Assembly: GCA_030651765.1 (NCBI GenBank)
Contig: JAUSBY010000010.1
Coordinates: 1-56,461 of the forward strand
Direction of reading: 5' to 3'
DNA: 56,461 nucleotides
Origin: Coriobacteriia bacterium
GTDB lineage: Bacteria; Actinomycetota; Coriobacteriia; Anaerosomatales; Anaerosomataceae
Part shown: positions 48,788-56,461 of the stretch, piece after piece
Layout: each line of letters begins with the position of its first letter
How positions within the stretch are numbered: position 1 is the stretch's first letter
Notes under the pieces: generated by a model
What the model was told of the DNA's origin: nothing
Databases searched by the model: none
Seen by the model: only the letters and a program-made list of their open reading frames with translations
Program-made: the position numbers and the translations under genes

Positions 48788-49549
48788 ATGGTGGAGACTG
48801 AATCGAGATTCCAGCGGCTTCGGCTCTACAACGTCGTGATGGGTCTCATCCACCTGGTGCAGGGGGCGGCGATCGTCGCGCTCTCCGAGCCGTACGCCGT
48901 AGCGGTGACTGCCTCCTGGATGAACACCCGACCGGGTCCGGGCGTGTTCAGCCCGCCGCAGCTCTACTTCGAGTACGAACTCGGATACGCCGTGGCGCTG
49001 TTCTTGTTCTTCTCGGCAGCGGCGCACTTCGTCATCGCGGGGCCGGCCTACACAGGCTACGTGGCCGGTCTGAAGAAGAACCGCAACTACTACCGCTGGA
49101 TCGAGTATGCGTTCAGCTCGTCGCTCATGGTCGTGCTCATCTCGTCGCTCGTCGGCATCACCGACGTCGCGGCCCTCACGGCGCTGTTTGGTGTGAACGC
49201 TTCGATGATCCTGTTCGGCCTGCTGATGGAGAAGTACGAGCAGCCGGGCAGGCCCGACTGGACCGCGTTCATCTTCGGCTGTCTCGTTGGCGTCGTGCCC
49301 TGGATCGCGATTGCCGACTACCTCTGGGGCCCGGGCGCGAGCGACATGACCCCCACGTTCGTGTACTGGATCTTCGTGTCGATGTTCGTGTTCTTCAACA
49401 GCTTCGCCGTCAATCAGGTGCTGCAGTACAAACGAGTAGGCAAGTGGAAGGACTACCTGTTCGGCGAGGCCGCCTACGTGTTCCTCAGCCTGTCGGCCAA
49501 GTCGCTGCTCGCGTGGCTCGTGTTCGCCAACGTGCTCATACCGCAGTAA
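48788..49549 (+). CDS. heliorhodopsin
   Basis: The 253-residue protein is a seven-helix retinal protein of the heliorhodopsin group, not type 1. The Schiff-base lysine is K238 (LSLSAKSLLAW) in the last helix, the counter-ion is E106 (YYRWIEYAFSSSLM), and the two cytoplasmic-side histidines are H22 (GLIHLVQ) and H80 (SAAAHFVIAG), matching H23, H80, E107 and K241 of the reference HeR-48C12 within one to three positions. Heliorhodopsins sit inverted in the membrane and act as light sensors or enzyme regulators rather than pumps. GAGAGGAG precedes ATG 48788. It is directly downstream of the peroxiredoxin gene, so they are co-transcribed. No retinal-synthesis gene (brp/blh) is in the window. Confidence 0.93.
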   Translation: MVETESRFQRLRLYNVVMGLIHLVQGAAIVALSEPYAVAVTASWMNTRPGPGVFSPPQLYFEYELGYAVALFLFFSAAAHFVIAGPAYTGYVAGLKKNRNYYRWIEYAFSSSLMVVLISSLVGITDVAALTALFGVNASMILFGLLMEKYEQPGRPDWTAFIFGCLVGVVPWIAIADYLWGPGASDMTPTFVYWIFVSMFVFFNSFAVNQVLQYKRVGKWKDYLFGEAAYVFLSLSAKSLLAWLVFANVLIPQ

Positions 49550-49565
49550 AGGGCGGAGCGGTTTC

Positions 49566-49937
49566 TCAGCTGGCAGCTTTGCGCACGATCGAGGAGAGCT
49601 TGGCCTCGGTCGCGTCGTCGAGCGCGGTCAAGAACCACGAGGACTCACGGAGCTGGTGCGTAGCGCCGTCCTCGAGGGTGAGGTTCGCCTTCTCGGTGAG
49701 GCCGAACGTCATGTACTCGTCCGCGCGGAAGAAGCAGATGACCTTGCCGTCCTTTGCGTACGCCGGCATGCCGTACCACGTGGTCGGCTGGAGCGCCGGT
49801 GCACTGTCCATGATGAGCGCGTGGAGCCGCTCGCCGATGGCGCGATAGGGCTCCGGCATCGCGGCGATCTTCGCGAGCGCCGCGGCCTCGCCGTCGGCCT
49901 TCTTCGCGGTCGGCTTGTCCGGCTTGTTCTCGGCCAT
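49566..49937 (-). CDS. DUF1801/YdhG-like protein
   Basis: The 123-residue protein carries a Lys/Ala-rich head (KPDKPTAKKADGEAAA) and then the small alpha/beta domain of the DUF1801 group (ALQPTTWYGMPAYAKDGKVI, FRADEYMTFGLTEKANL). The biochemical role is unknown. It is convergent with heliorhodopsin, with 16 bases between the stops, so the two do not share a transcript. Confidence 0.75.
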   Translation of the reverse strand: MAENKPDKPTAKKADGEAAALAKIAAMPEPYRAIGERLHALIMDSAPALQPTTWYGMPAYAKDGKVICFFRADEYMTFGLTEKANLTLEDGATHQLRESSWFLTALDDATEAKLSSIVRKAAS

Positions 49938-50119
49938 GAGAATCCACCTTCCGTGTCATCCGATCGTGTTTCACTCGGCCAGTGCTGAGTCTATCGCGTG
50001 CGGGCGACCGGCGGAATCGGGGAGTGCGTCAGCTTGCGTGGTGTAGGCGCTGCAGCGCTCAGCCGCCTGATGCTATCGTTAGTATTCGCAGGCAAACGAC
50101 GTGGGCAAAGGAGCCGGAA

Positions 50120-50428
50120 GTGGCCAACGTAAGGAACTCCTCGTACTCGGTGGTGGGCTCGGTCGAGTCGGACGGGACGGTGCGCAACTCCTCGTACTCC
50201 ACCGTCGGATCCGTCGATGCGAGCGGCAACGTGCGCAACTCCTCGTACTCCACCGTCGGCTCGGTGGATGCCAGCGGCAACATCAGGAACTCCTCGTACT
50301 CCACCGTCGGCTCCGTCGACGCGAGCGGCAACGTGCGGAACTCGTCGTACTCCACCGTCGGCTCCGTCGACAGTGACGTGGATCGACAGCAGGCAGGTGG
50401 CGCGGCCCTGCTGCTCCTGCTGAGCTAG
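50120..50428 (+). CDS. small protein built of five 17-residue repeats
   Basis: The 102-residue protein is five nearly identical units of the form VRNSSYSTVGSVDASGN, followed by VDRQQAGGAALLLLLS. The alternation of polar and beta-branched residues with a glycine turn suggests a small all-beta propeller or solenoid; five-bladed beta-flower proteins with NSSGSTIGRI-type repeats are similar. No catalytic motif is visible. AAAGGAG at 50107-50113 sets GTG 50120. The hydrophobic tail ALLLLLS may touch the membrane. Function is unknown. Confidence 0.8.
   Translation: MANVRNSSYSVVGSVESDGTVRNSSYSTVGSVDASGNVRNSSYSTVGSVDASGNIRNSSYSTVGSVDASGNVRNSSYSTVGSVDSDVDRQQAGGAALLLLLS
50129..50383 (+). repeat. five tandem 51-bp coding repeats
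   Basis: Units start at 50129, 50180, 50231, 50282 and 50333. The middle units differ by only a few bases, mostly silent, for example GTGCGCAAC versus ATCAGGAAC. Near-identity at DNA level indicates recent duplication or ongoing homogenisation. Confidence 0.9.
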
Positions 50429-50460
50429 GGGTCGTTCGACCTCACCGCGCGCAAGCGGCC

Positions 50461-50841
50461 CTACGGCGTGATCATCACGGGTCCGGACGAGCCTTCGTCT
50501 CCGTCCCCGTCATCGTCGCGCTTCTCGGCGGCTGCGGGCCGGTAGTTGACCGGCACCGCCCGGCCGTCGGACCACTCGACCATCTCGGCATCGCAGGTCG
50601 CGCAGAGCATGATCTCGCCGAGCCCGACGATCGAGAGTTGGGTGCCGCGCGAGTACTGCGTCAGCGCGTGGGGGCGCTTGACAAGGTCGGTGCCGCCGCA
50701 CGTGGCGCAGCGGTCGGGCTCCTCGTCGCGCAGCCAGCTGTGGCCGCACGAACCGCACTCGATCCGGATGCCGTCGGCCGTATCGGAGCCGCGCAGGTCG
50801 TCTTCCTCGCCACATCTTTGGCAGGCGATGGTTCGCGCCAT
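50461..50841 (-). CDS. zinc-ribbon protein with four CxxC pairs
   Basis: The 126-residue protein has four cysteine pairs: CQRC near residue 7, CGSC, CATC and CATC. The first two and the third (CGSCGHSWLRDEEPDRCATCGG) look like zinc ribbons. The C-terminus is acidic (EKRDDDGDGDEG). No enzyme domain is recognised; nucleic-acid or protein binding is the usual role of such ribbons. ATG 50841 follows GAGGAGA, so the longer frame to 51141 is rejected. Confidence 0.75.
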   Translation of the reverse strand: MARTIACQRCGEEDDLRGSDTADGIRIECGSCGHSWLRDEEPDRCATCGGTDLVKRPHALTQYSRGTQLSIVGLGEIMLCATCDAEMVEWSDGRAVPVNYRPAAAEKRDDDGDGDEGSSGPVMITP

Positions 50842-50980
50842 GAGATCTCCTCGCATCGTGTCCGGCCAGGATACCCGCGTCCGCTGCGGGGCGCCAGCGC
50901 CTTCAGGTCCGCCGCGTACGTGTACGATGTGCTTAGGCGTAGCGGTGTCCGACACGGGGCGTGAGGGGAGCTTGGAGTCC

Positions 50981-51163
50981 ATGGCAGACGTGACAGGACG
51001 GGCAGGAAGCCGGACGAAGACGGCGTTGCTGATCGGGCTGGGCGTGCTTGTCGCCCTGGTCGTGTGTGGTTCGGCGGCGGTCGTCTTTCTCGTGCTCACC
51101 GGTATCATCGCAGAGCCGGTGACCGTGATCGAACAGTTCATGCGAGCGCTCGGCGGCAGCTAG
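50981..51163 (+). CDS. small single-pass membrane protein
   Basis: A 60-residue protein with a basic N-terminus (GRAGSRTKTA), one long transmembrane helix (LLIGLGVLVALVVCGSAAVV, continuing FLVL) and a short tail (VTVIEQFMRALGG). GGAG lies before ATG 50981. The tail resembles the start of DUF4878-type lipid-surface domains, but the protein ends there. Function is unknown. It precedes a larger membrane-protein gene by 39 bases. Confidence 0.6.
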   Translation: MADVTGRAGSRTKTALLIGLGVLVALVVCGSAAVVFLVLTGIIAEPVTVIEQFMRALGGS

Positions 51164-51202
51164 GGCGCGCTCGTCCCTGGGCGGCACCGTGAGGGGGGCG
51201 GC

Positions 51203-52303
51203 ATGGATCTCGGCCTGTTCCTGAAGGCATCGGCGTTGGAGGCAGCAAGCCCACACGACGCGCTGCGTGTCTATGCCGAGCTGGACCGACAGAACACCGA
51301 TGACGCGCCGATGATGCTCGCGGTCGGCGCGATCGGTCCCGCGATCGCGGCGGCGATCGCCTATCTGGTGGCGCGGGCCATACCGGCGTATCAGACCGAG
51401 GTGACGCTGGTCATCCTGATCCTCGGGTACGCGCCGATCTTCATGGTGCAGAAGCGCTCACTCCTCAAGCGCGGCGTCAGTAAGCCACCCGTGTTCGTGA
51501 ACATCGTCTACTACGTCCTCATGCCGGTACTCGTCATCCTGCAAGACGTGCTGCAGCTGGCGATCATCCTGCTCGTCTCGGCCGTGACATGGATCGTACT
51601 CGCGCTCCCGATCTCGCTCGTGTACCTGCTCCTCGACGGTCCGCCGTTCGTTGCTCCCTGGGAGCTGCCCACGACGATCGGCTCGATCGGGATCGGCATC
51701 TGCATCGCCTTCTGGCTCGCATACGTGCTCGCCGATCTCAACCCGCAGATGTTCACCCGCGAGCCGGTGGCCGACCACCTCGAGATGATCCCTGTCGGCA
51801 TCCGGCTGCGCGCGTCGGACATCGTCCAGTTCTTCGGGGGGCTGCTCCTCGGCGCGATCCTCGTCGGCAGCGGACCGCTCGAGCTGCTCTTCGAGCACCA
51901 GTGGGAGGCGGTGGTCCTGAGCGGCATCACGGGGCTCATGCTCGCCTATGCGTTCCGCTCGACGCCGACCGACCTCGTGCTCGACCACCTGATCGAGATC
52001 GGCCGCGCCCGCGCCCTCATCCGTCTCGGCCGCATCGTCGAGGCGCGCTGGCGCATGGAGCAGGTGATCTTCGCGCCGGCCTCGCATCGGCCGGTCCAAC
52101 TCGGCGTGGTCGCGTCCTCTCTTCACACGATGGCTTCTAACCGAACCGCCGCCGAGGAGTTCCGTGAGATTCCCGGGTACCTGCGTGCGGCAAGTGACGT
52201 GCACGGCACGAAGCTGGAGCCGTACGGGGACCTCTGGCAGGATGTGATTGCGCGAGCGCATGCGCTTCACGACCATCGCACGGCACGTCTGGAGGACGCA
52301 TGA
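51203..52303 (+). CDS. multi-pass membrane protein of unknown function
   Basis: The 366-residue protein has about seven hydrophobic segments, for example MMLAVGAIGPAIAAAIAYLV, VTLVILILGYAPIFMV, IVYYVLMPVLVILQDVLQLA, TIGSIGIGICIAFWLAYVLA and QFFGGLLLGAILVGSG, then a soluble helical tail of about 110 residues (LVLDHLIEIGRARALIRLGR ...). No family was recognised. GAGGGGGGCGGC precedes ATG 51203. It overlaps the racemase gene by 4 bases (ATGA), so they are coupled, but no functional link is evident. Confidence 0.7.
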   Translation: MDLGLFLKASALEAASPHDALRVYAELDRQNTDDAPMMLAVGAIGPAIAAAIAYLVARAIPAYQTEVTLVILILGYAPIFMVQKRSLLKRGVSKPPVFVNIVYYVLMPVLVILQDVLQLAIILLVSAVTWIVLALPISLVYLLLDGPPFVAPWELPTTIGSIGIGICIAFWLAYVLADLNPQMFTREPVADHLEMIPVGIRLRASDIVQFFGGLLLGAILVGSGPLELLFEHQWEAVVLSGITGLMLAYAFRSTPTDLVLDHLIEIGRARALIRLGRIVEARWRMEQVIFAPASHRPVQLGVVASSLHTMASNRTAAEEFREIPGYLRAASDVHGTKLEPYGDLWQDVIARAHALHDHRTARLEDA

Positions 52304-53022
52304 GGACCATCGGCCTGATCGGCGGCATGAGCTGGGAGTCGACGCTCCCGTACTACCGGCGCCTGAACGAACTCGTCAGCGAGCGGCTCGGCGGGTTGCA
52401 CTCGGCCCGCATCGTGCTCGTGAGCCTGGACTTCAGCGACGTAGAGGTGCTGCAGACTGCGGGAGAGTGGGACGAGGCCGGCCGGTTGCTCGCCGACGCC
52501 GCACGCTCCGTCCAGGCCGCGGGTGCCGAGTGCGTGCTGGTCGCAAGCAACACGATGCACAGGGTCGCGTCGTGGGTGGAAGATGCCGTGGACATCCCCC
52601 TGCTGCACATCGCCGATGCCACGGCCGCCGCCGTCCGGGAGGCGGGCCTTAACATCGTCGGCCTTCTCGGCACACGCTTCACGATGGAGCAGGACTTCTA
52701 CCGCTCACGGCTCGAGGATCGCTTCGGACTGTCGGTGGTGGTGCCCGATGATGCAGACCGTGCGTTCGTCGACCGGGTCATCTATACGGAGCTGTGCTGC
52801 GGAATCGTGTCCGGGGCCTCGCGCGAGACGTTCCGGGAGATCATCGGCCGGCTCGTTGCGCGCGGTGCCGAGGGTGTCATCCTCGGCTGCACGGAGATCC
52901 CGATGCTCGTATCGTCGGCCGACTCTCCGGTGCCGGTATTCGACACGGGTGAGATCCACGCCGCATCCGCCGTGGGCTTCGCGCTCGGCGATACGCACGG
53001 CGCAGACGGCGGGGGAGTGTGA
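52300..53022 (+). CDS. aspartate/glutamate racemase family protein
   Basis: The 240-residue enzyme has the family start TIGLIGGMSWESTLPYYRRL and two catalytic positions: Thr in ASNTMHRVA and Cys in LGCTEIPMLV. The Thr/Cys pair, rather than Cys/Cys, is the arrangement of the E. coli YgeA type, which has broad amino-acid racemase activity. A D-amino acid for the cell wall is a plausible product, not shown here. Its stop overlaps the ABC exporter start. Confidence 0.9.
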   Translation: MRTIGLIGGMSWESTLPYYRRLNELVSERLGGLHSARIVLVSLDFSDVEVLQTAGEWDEAGRLLADAARSVQAAGAECVLVASNTMHRVASWVEDAVDIPLLHIADATAAAVREAGLNIVGLLGTRFTMEQDFYRSRLEDRFGLSVVVPDDADRAFVDRVIYTELCCGIVSGASRETFREIIGRLVARGAEGVILGCTEIPMLVSSADSPVPVFDTGEIHAASAVGFALGDTHGADGGGV

Positions 53023-54929
53023 TGGACCCGAGCGGCGGCCCACACGGTCGGGGCGCCGGTCTGCGCTCGCTGCGGCAGGATCCGTCGGTCAAAGACGCCA
53101 AGATCGCGCCGGGCACCACACGCCGCATCCTCGGTCTCATGCGACCGTACCGGGGGTTGGCAGTCGGGTTCCTCGTTCTGGTGGCGATCAACGCCGCGAT
53201 AGGCGCCGTCGATCCACTGATCTACCGGGAGATCATCAACCGCGGCATCCTCGGGGGTGACGCGGGACTCGTCGTCGCGCTCGCCGCGCTTGTGGGCGGT
53301 CTGGCTGTTCTCGACGGCGGCGTGCTGCTCGTGCAGCGGTGGCTCTCACTCCGCATCGGGGAGGGCCTCGTCTACGACCTCCGGACGAAGGTGTTCTCGC
53401 ATGTCCAGCGCATGGGGCTCTCGTTTTTCGTGCGAACGCAGACCGGCGCGCTCGTCAGCCGTCTCGACAACGACGTCCAGGGCGCGCAGGCTGCGCTCAC
53501 CAACGTGCTCGGTACCGTCATCGGCAACCTCATGCGGGTCTCGCTCGTACTCGTGGCGATGTTCGCACTCTCGTGGCGCCTGACGGTCGTCGCGCTCATC
53601 CTGCTGCCGCTCTTCGCGCTACCTGCCCGGCGGCTCGGGCAACGGATGCGTAGGATCACGCGCGAGGGCTACGACCTGAGCGCGCAGATGAACACCACGA
53701 TGGTGGAGCGCTTCAACGTCGCCGGCGCGCTGCTGGTGAAGCTCTTCGGGCGTGCCGAGGAGGAGGACCGCGAGTTCGCCGAGAAGGCGGGTCGCGTGCG
53801 CGACATCGCGATTCTGCGGGGCATCTACGGGCGCATCTTCTTCGTGGCGCTGACGTTGACGGCGGCGCTTGCCACAGCGCTCGTCTACGGATGGGGCGGG
53901 ACGATGGCCGTGAGCGGGATACTCGACGTCGGTACCGTCGTCGCGCTGACCGCCTACCTCAACAGGTTGTACGGCCCGCTGACGGCTCTTTCCAACATCA
54001 ACGTGGACATCATGACGGCGCTCGTGTCCTTCGAGCGGGTCTTCGAGGTGCTCGACCTGCCCACGCTCGTGGCCGAGAAGCCCGACGCGGTCACGATCCC
54101 GCGGGGACCGGCGCGCGTCGAGTTCGACCGGGTCGAGTTCGCATACCCCTCGGCCGGTGAGGTCTCGCTTGCATCGCTCGAGTCGGTCAGCGTGCCCGAC
54201 GCGCCGGTCGCGCAGACAGTCCTGCACGACGTCAGTTTCGTCGCCGAGCCGGGGCAACTCGTGGCGCTCGTCGGCCCGTCGGGGGCTGGTAAGACCACGA
54301 TCAGCTATCTCATCCCCCGCCTGTTCGACGTGCGGAGCGGGCGGGTGAGCATCAACGGGGTCGACGTGTGCGACGCGACGCTGAAGTCCTTGAGCGATGT
54401 GGTCAGCATGGTCACGCAGGACTCGCACATGTTCCACGACACCATCCGCGCCAACCTGCTCTACGCCAGGCCGGATGCCACGCCCGCCGAGCTGCAAGAC
54501 GCGCTCGCCGGTGCGCAGATACTGCCGCTCATCGACTCGTTGCCCGAGGGGCTGGACACGGTGGTCGGAGATCGCGGATATCGCCTGTCCGGTGGCGAGA
54601 AGCAGCGTCTCGCCATCGCACGGCTGCTGCTCAAGGCGCCCGATGTGGTCGTGCTGGACGAGGCTACCGCGCATCTCGACTCGGAGTCGGAGGTGGCAAT
54701 CCAGCGCGCGCTCAAGGTGGCGCTTGCGGGCCGGACATCGATCGTCATCGCGCATCGGCTCTCGACCATCCGCGATGCGGACCAGATCCTCGTCGTCAGT
54801 GGCGGCAGGATCGTGGAGGGCGGCCGGCACGAGGAGTTGCTCGAGGCGGGAGGCGTGTACGCCGACCTCTACCACACGCAGTTCCGTGCCCGCGCAACGG
54901 CGGACGCGGACACCGAGCGGGCCGAGTGA
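53022..54929 (+). CDS. ABC exporter (fused transmembrane and ATPase domains)
   Basis: The 635-residue half-transporter has six transmembrane helices in an ABC_membrane domain (from LMRPYRGLAVGFLVLVAIN to about residue 340) and a C-terminal ATPase: Walker A GPSGAGKTT, Q-loop VTQDSHMF, signature LSGGEKQRLAIA, Walker B VVVLDEATAHLD, H-loop IAHRLSTI. It works as a dimer, probably exporting lipids, peptides or drugs (MsbA/LmrA class). Start is ATG 53022 or GTG 53019, with GGGGGAG upstream; it overlaps the racemase stop. Confidence 0.92.
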   Translation: MDPSGGPHGRGAGLRSLRQDPSVKDAKIAPGTTRRILGLMRPYRGLAVGFLVLVAINAAIGAVDPLIYREIINRGILGGDAGLVVALAALVGGLAVLDGGVLLVQRWLSLRIGEGLVYDLRTKVFSHVQRMGLSFFVRTQTGALVSRLDNDVQGAQAALTNVLGTVIGNLMRVSLVLVAMFALSWRLTVVALILLPLFALPARRLGQRMRRITREGYDLSAQMNTTMVERFNVAGALLVKLFGRAEEEDREFAEKAGRVRDIAILRGIYGRIFFVALTLTAALATALVYGWGGTMAVSGILDVGTVVALTAYLNRLYGPLTALSNINVDIMTALVSFERVFEVLDLPTLVAEKPDAVTIPRGPARVEFDRVEFAYPSAGEVSLASLESVSVPDAPVAQTVLHDVSFVAEPGQLVALVGPSGAGKTTISYLIPRLFDVRSGRVSINGVDVCDATLKSLSDVVSMVTQDSHMFHDTIRANLLYARPDATPAELQDALAGAQILPLIDSLPEGLDTVVGDRGYRLSGGEKQRLAIARLLLKAPDVVVLDEATAHLDSESEVAIQRALKVALAGRTSIVIAHRLSTIRDADQILVVSGGRIVEGGRHEELLEAGGVYADLYHTQFRARATADADTERAE

Positions 54930-54935
54930 CCGGCC

Positions 54936-54955
54936 TTTGTAACAATCGTTGCAAA
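54936..54955. promoter_or_regulatory. imperfect palindrome upstream of the SDR gene
   Basis: TTTGTAACAATCGTTGCAAA is symmetric at 16 of 20 positions (TTTG-n-AAC-n-AT-n-GTT-n-CAAA) and AT-rich against its surroundings. It lies 68 bases before the SDR start and looks like a repressor site. Confidence 0.5.
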
Positions 54956-55023
54956 CAAACGACACGCGCGACGCCGATGTGGGCAAGTACCTCCTAACGT
55001 AAGGCTCTGAAACGGAGGTTTCC

Positions 55024-55821
55024 ATGGCGCGCACGTACGTCATCACAGGTACGGCCTCGGGTATCGCTGCCGCTACGGCGCGACTGCTCAAGGAGGCAGG
55101 GCACACGGTCATCGGCGTGGACATCCACGACGCCGACATCGTCGCCGATCTGAGCACCCCGCAGGGTCGCCTCGACGCGGCCGACAAGGCTATCGAACTC
55201 TCCGGCGGTGCGATAGACGCCGTCATCGCGTGTGCCGGACTCGCGCATCCCATCGCCAAGACCGTGTCGGTCAACTACTTCGGCATGACCGAGTTCCTGG
55301 ATGCGCTCGCGCCCACGCTCGGGAAGTCCGATGCCCCGCGCGCGGTACTCATCTCGTCCATGGCGTCGCTCATGCCCAACGACCCCGCGCTCGTCGAGGC
55401 GATGTTCACCGACGAGGATGAGACCAAGGCGGTCGCCCGCGCACAGGAACTCGTGGATGCCGGCGGTGGGATGGAACAGCTCATCTACGGCTCGACCAAG
55501 CGCGCGATAAGCCGCTGGGTACGTCGCGAGTGCATCAAGCCGCAGTGGGCAGGCGCCGGGATCCCGCTGAACGCCATCGGCCCTGGCATCGTCAAGACGC
55601 CCATGGTGGCCGACATGATAGCGACGCAGGAAGCTCGCGATGCGATCGATGAGATGGTGCCGATGCCGCTCAACTACTACCTGGAGCCCGAGGGCGTTGC
55701 CCACCTGCTCATCTGGCTGGCGAGCGTGGAGAACACGCACGTCACCGGTCAGACGATCTACATCGACGGCGGCTCGGACGCCGCGCTCAGAGGCGACAAC
55801 GTCTGGGATCTGGCGACCTGA
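55024..55821 (+). CDS. short-chain dehydrogenase/reductase
   Basis: The 265-residue oxidoreductase has the NAD(P)-binding VITGTASGIAAATARLL at the N-terminus, the acidic GVDIHDAD that favours NAD(H), the catalytic Ser in AVLISSMASL and Tyr-x-x-x-Lys in LIYGSTKRAIS, and the C-terminal VTGQTIYIDGGSDA. The layout resembles 3-alpha-hydroxysteroid dehydrogenase-like SDRs, but the substrate cannot be read from sequence. ACGGAGG precedes ATG 55024. It is a single-gene unit ended by a strong hairpin. Confidence 0.88.
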   Translation: MARTYVITGTASGIAAATARLLKEAGHTVIGVDIHDADIVADLSTPQGRLDAADKAIELSGGAIDAVIACAGLAHPIAKTVSVNYFGMTEFLDALAPTLGKSDAPRAVLISSMASLMPNDPALVEAMFTDEDETKAVARAQELVDAGGGMEQLIYGSTKRAISRWVRRECIKPQWAGAGIPLNAIGPGIVKTPMVADMIATQEARDAIDEMVPMPLNYYLEPEGVAHLLIWLASVENTHVTGQTIYIDGGSDAALRGDNVWDLAT

Positions 55822-55855
55822 TCGAGTCTGTGCTCGGATGCTGAGAACGCGGTGA

Positions 55856-55887
55856 GGGTGCCCGGCGCTTGTCTGCGCCGGGCACCC
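55856..55887. terminator. terminator hairpin, probably bidirectional
   Basis: GGGTGCCCGGCGC pairs perfectly with GCGCCGGGCACCC (13 bp) around TTGTCT between two convergent genes. No T-tract follows. Confidence 0.75.
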
Positions 55888-55914
55888 GCCGTTCTACCCG
55901 GCTTGAGGGCTTGA

Positions 55915-56262
55915 CTACTTCCCGAACCGCCACCACTTCTTGCCGCCGTCAGACGGGGCACCGGGCGCGTTGGCCAGCATGGCGATGATCTCGGCGTGAG
56001 TCGTACGCTTGGCGGCATCGAGCGGTGTCTCTCCGTCTTCGTCGCGGGTGTCGGTCTTCGCGCCTGCCACGAGCAGCATCCCGACGATCTCAGCAGACTC
56101 GTACTTCGCGGCCCAGTGTAGTGCCGTCTGCCCCCACGAGTCTCGCGCCTCCACGTCGTCTCCCGCTGCGATGCGGGCCCCTACGGCCGCGGCGTCCTGG
56201 TTCTGCACCGCGTCCATCAGCGGCGTGGGGCGCTGCCGATGAATGATGACATCCGCGCTCAT
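55915..56262 (-). CDS. small ankyrin-repeat protein
   Basis: The 115-residue protein has about three ankyrin repeats: TPLMDAVQNQDAAAVGARIA, QTALHWAAKYESAEIVGMLL and TPLDAAKRTTHAEIIAMLAN, with the GADVEARD-type turns between. It ends in a basic, aromatic tail (GGKKWWRFGK). There is no signal peptide. Ankyrin repeats bind proteins; the partner is unknown. ATG 56262 follows AAGGAG; the longer frame to 56457 has no support. Confidence 0.85.
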   Translation of the reverse strand: MSADVIIHRQRPTPLMDAVQNQDAAAVGARIAAGDDVEARDSWGQTALHWAAKYESAEIVGMLLVAGAKTDTRDEDGETPLDAAKRTTHAEIIAMLANAPGAPSDGGKKWWRFGK

Positions 56263-56413
56263 GAGCTGCTCCTTCCCCCTGGATATCACTGTATGTACCA
56301 CAGGATCGCGTGTCGGGTGCGGTAGACAGTGAAGATGGTCTGCAGCACCTGTCTCTGTGAGGATGGGTGCCGGGCCTGCGTCGATCGGGTTGACCCAGCG
56401 GTAGACTGACCGC
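56263..56413. other. intergenic region before the window end
   Basis: No conserved frame or RNA is evident. It should contain the promoter of the ankyrin gene and possibly one for a rightward gene. Confidence 0.4.
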
Positions 56414-56461
56414 GTGTCCTTGCCCGAGATCTGTCGCCCGATCGACGGGGCTCGCATCCAT
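56414..56461 (+). CDS. possible start of a gene running out of the window
   Basis: A GTG at 56414 opens a frame of 16 codons (VSLPEICRPIDGARIH) that reaches the window end without a stop. TAGACT at 56402-56407 might be a -10 element. The call rests only on the open frame and is weak. Confidence 0.2.
   Translation, partial: MSLPEICRPIDGARIH

Overview
High-GC actinobacterial DNA. The CWB2 cell-wall repeats, anaerobe-style repertoire (LarE, apparent selenocysteine use) and an actinobacterial-type heliorhodopsin suggest the class Coriobacteriia or a relative such as the OPB41/Anaerosomatales group. This placement is inferred from gene content only. The window has about 53 protein genes and gene remnants and no rRNA, tRNA or CRISPR array that I can see.

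Layout. 1-0.6 kb: end of a CWB2 surface protein. 0.7-4 kb: methyltransferase and polA. 4.1-7.7 kb: a secreted subtilase with CWB2 anchors. 7.9-12 kb: rpsA, coaE, uvrB. 12-17.6 kb: a heme-type diguanylate cyclase, an ABC exporter pair and a soft-metal P-type ATPase interrupted by one in-frame TGA. 17.6-22.3 kb: a coiled-coil protein, an UbiB kinase, larE and acs. 22.3-26.3 kb: the nitrogen-sensing operon amt-glnK-glnD. 26.4-28.6 kb: a TetR regulator with a CrtI-like oxidoreductase. 28.7-35 kb: uvrA and uvrC, with an abiE toxin-antitoxin pair between them. 35-46.3 kb: an accessory island of toxin-antitoxin genes and remnants (vapBC, Xre-ImmA/IrrE with mazF, higA with a higB scar, two AbiEi regulators, a truncated AbiEii, an orphan MbcA-like antitoxin, Fic) around a large CheB-CheR-histidine kinase. 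46.3-56.5 kb: membrane and housekeeping genes, including the heliorhodopsin operon.

Main result. Two unrelated genes each carry a single in-frame TGA exactly where the first cysteine of a CxxC redox or metal motif should be: the second HMA domain of the P-type ATPase (TGA-Pro-Asp-Cys, 15481-15483) and an AhpC/TSA-like peroxiredoxin (TGA-Pro-Phe-Cys, 48424-48426). Both are followed at bacterial-SECIS distance by a hairpin whose apical loop has G at position two. TGA is an ordinary stop for many other genes here, so selenocysteine decoding is the simplest reading. The peroxiredoxin ends one base before a heliorhodopsin gene (H22, H80, E106 and K238 conserved), giving a probable selenoperoxiredoxin-heliorhodopsin operon.

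Other points of note are a LexA-type box upstream of uvrA, a 20-bp-arm perfect palindrome at the abiE start, symmetric operators at several toxin-antitoxin loci, and decaying toxin genes that leave antitoxin or regulator genes behind.
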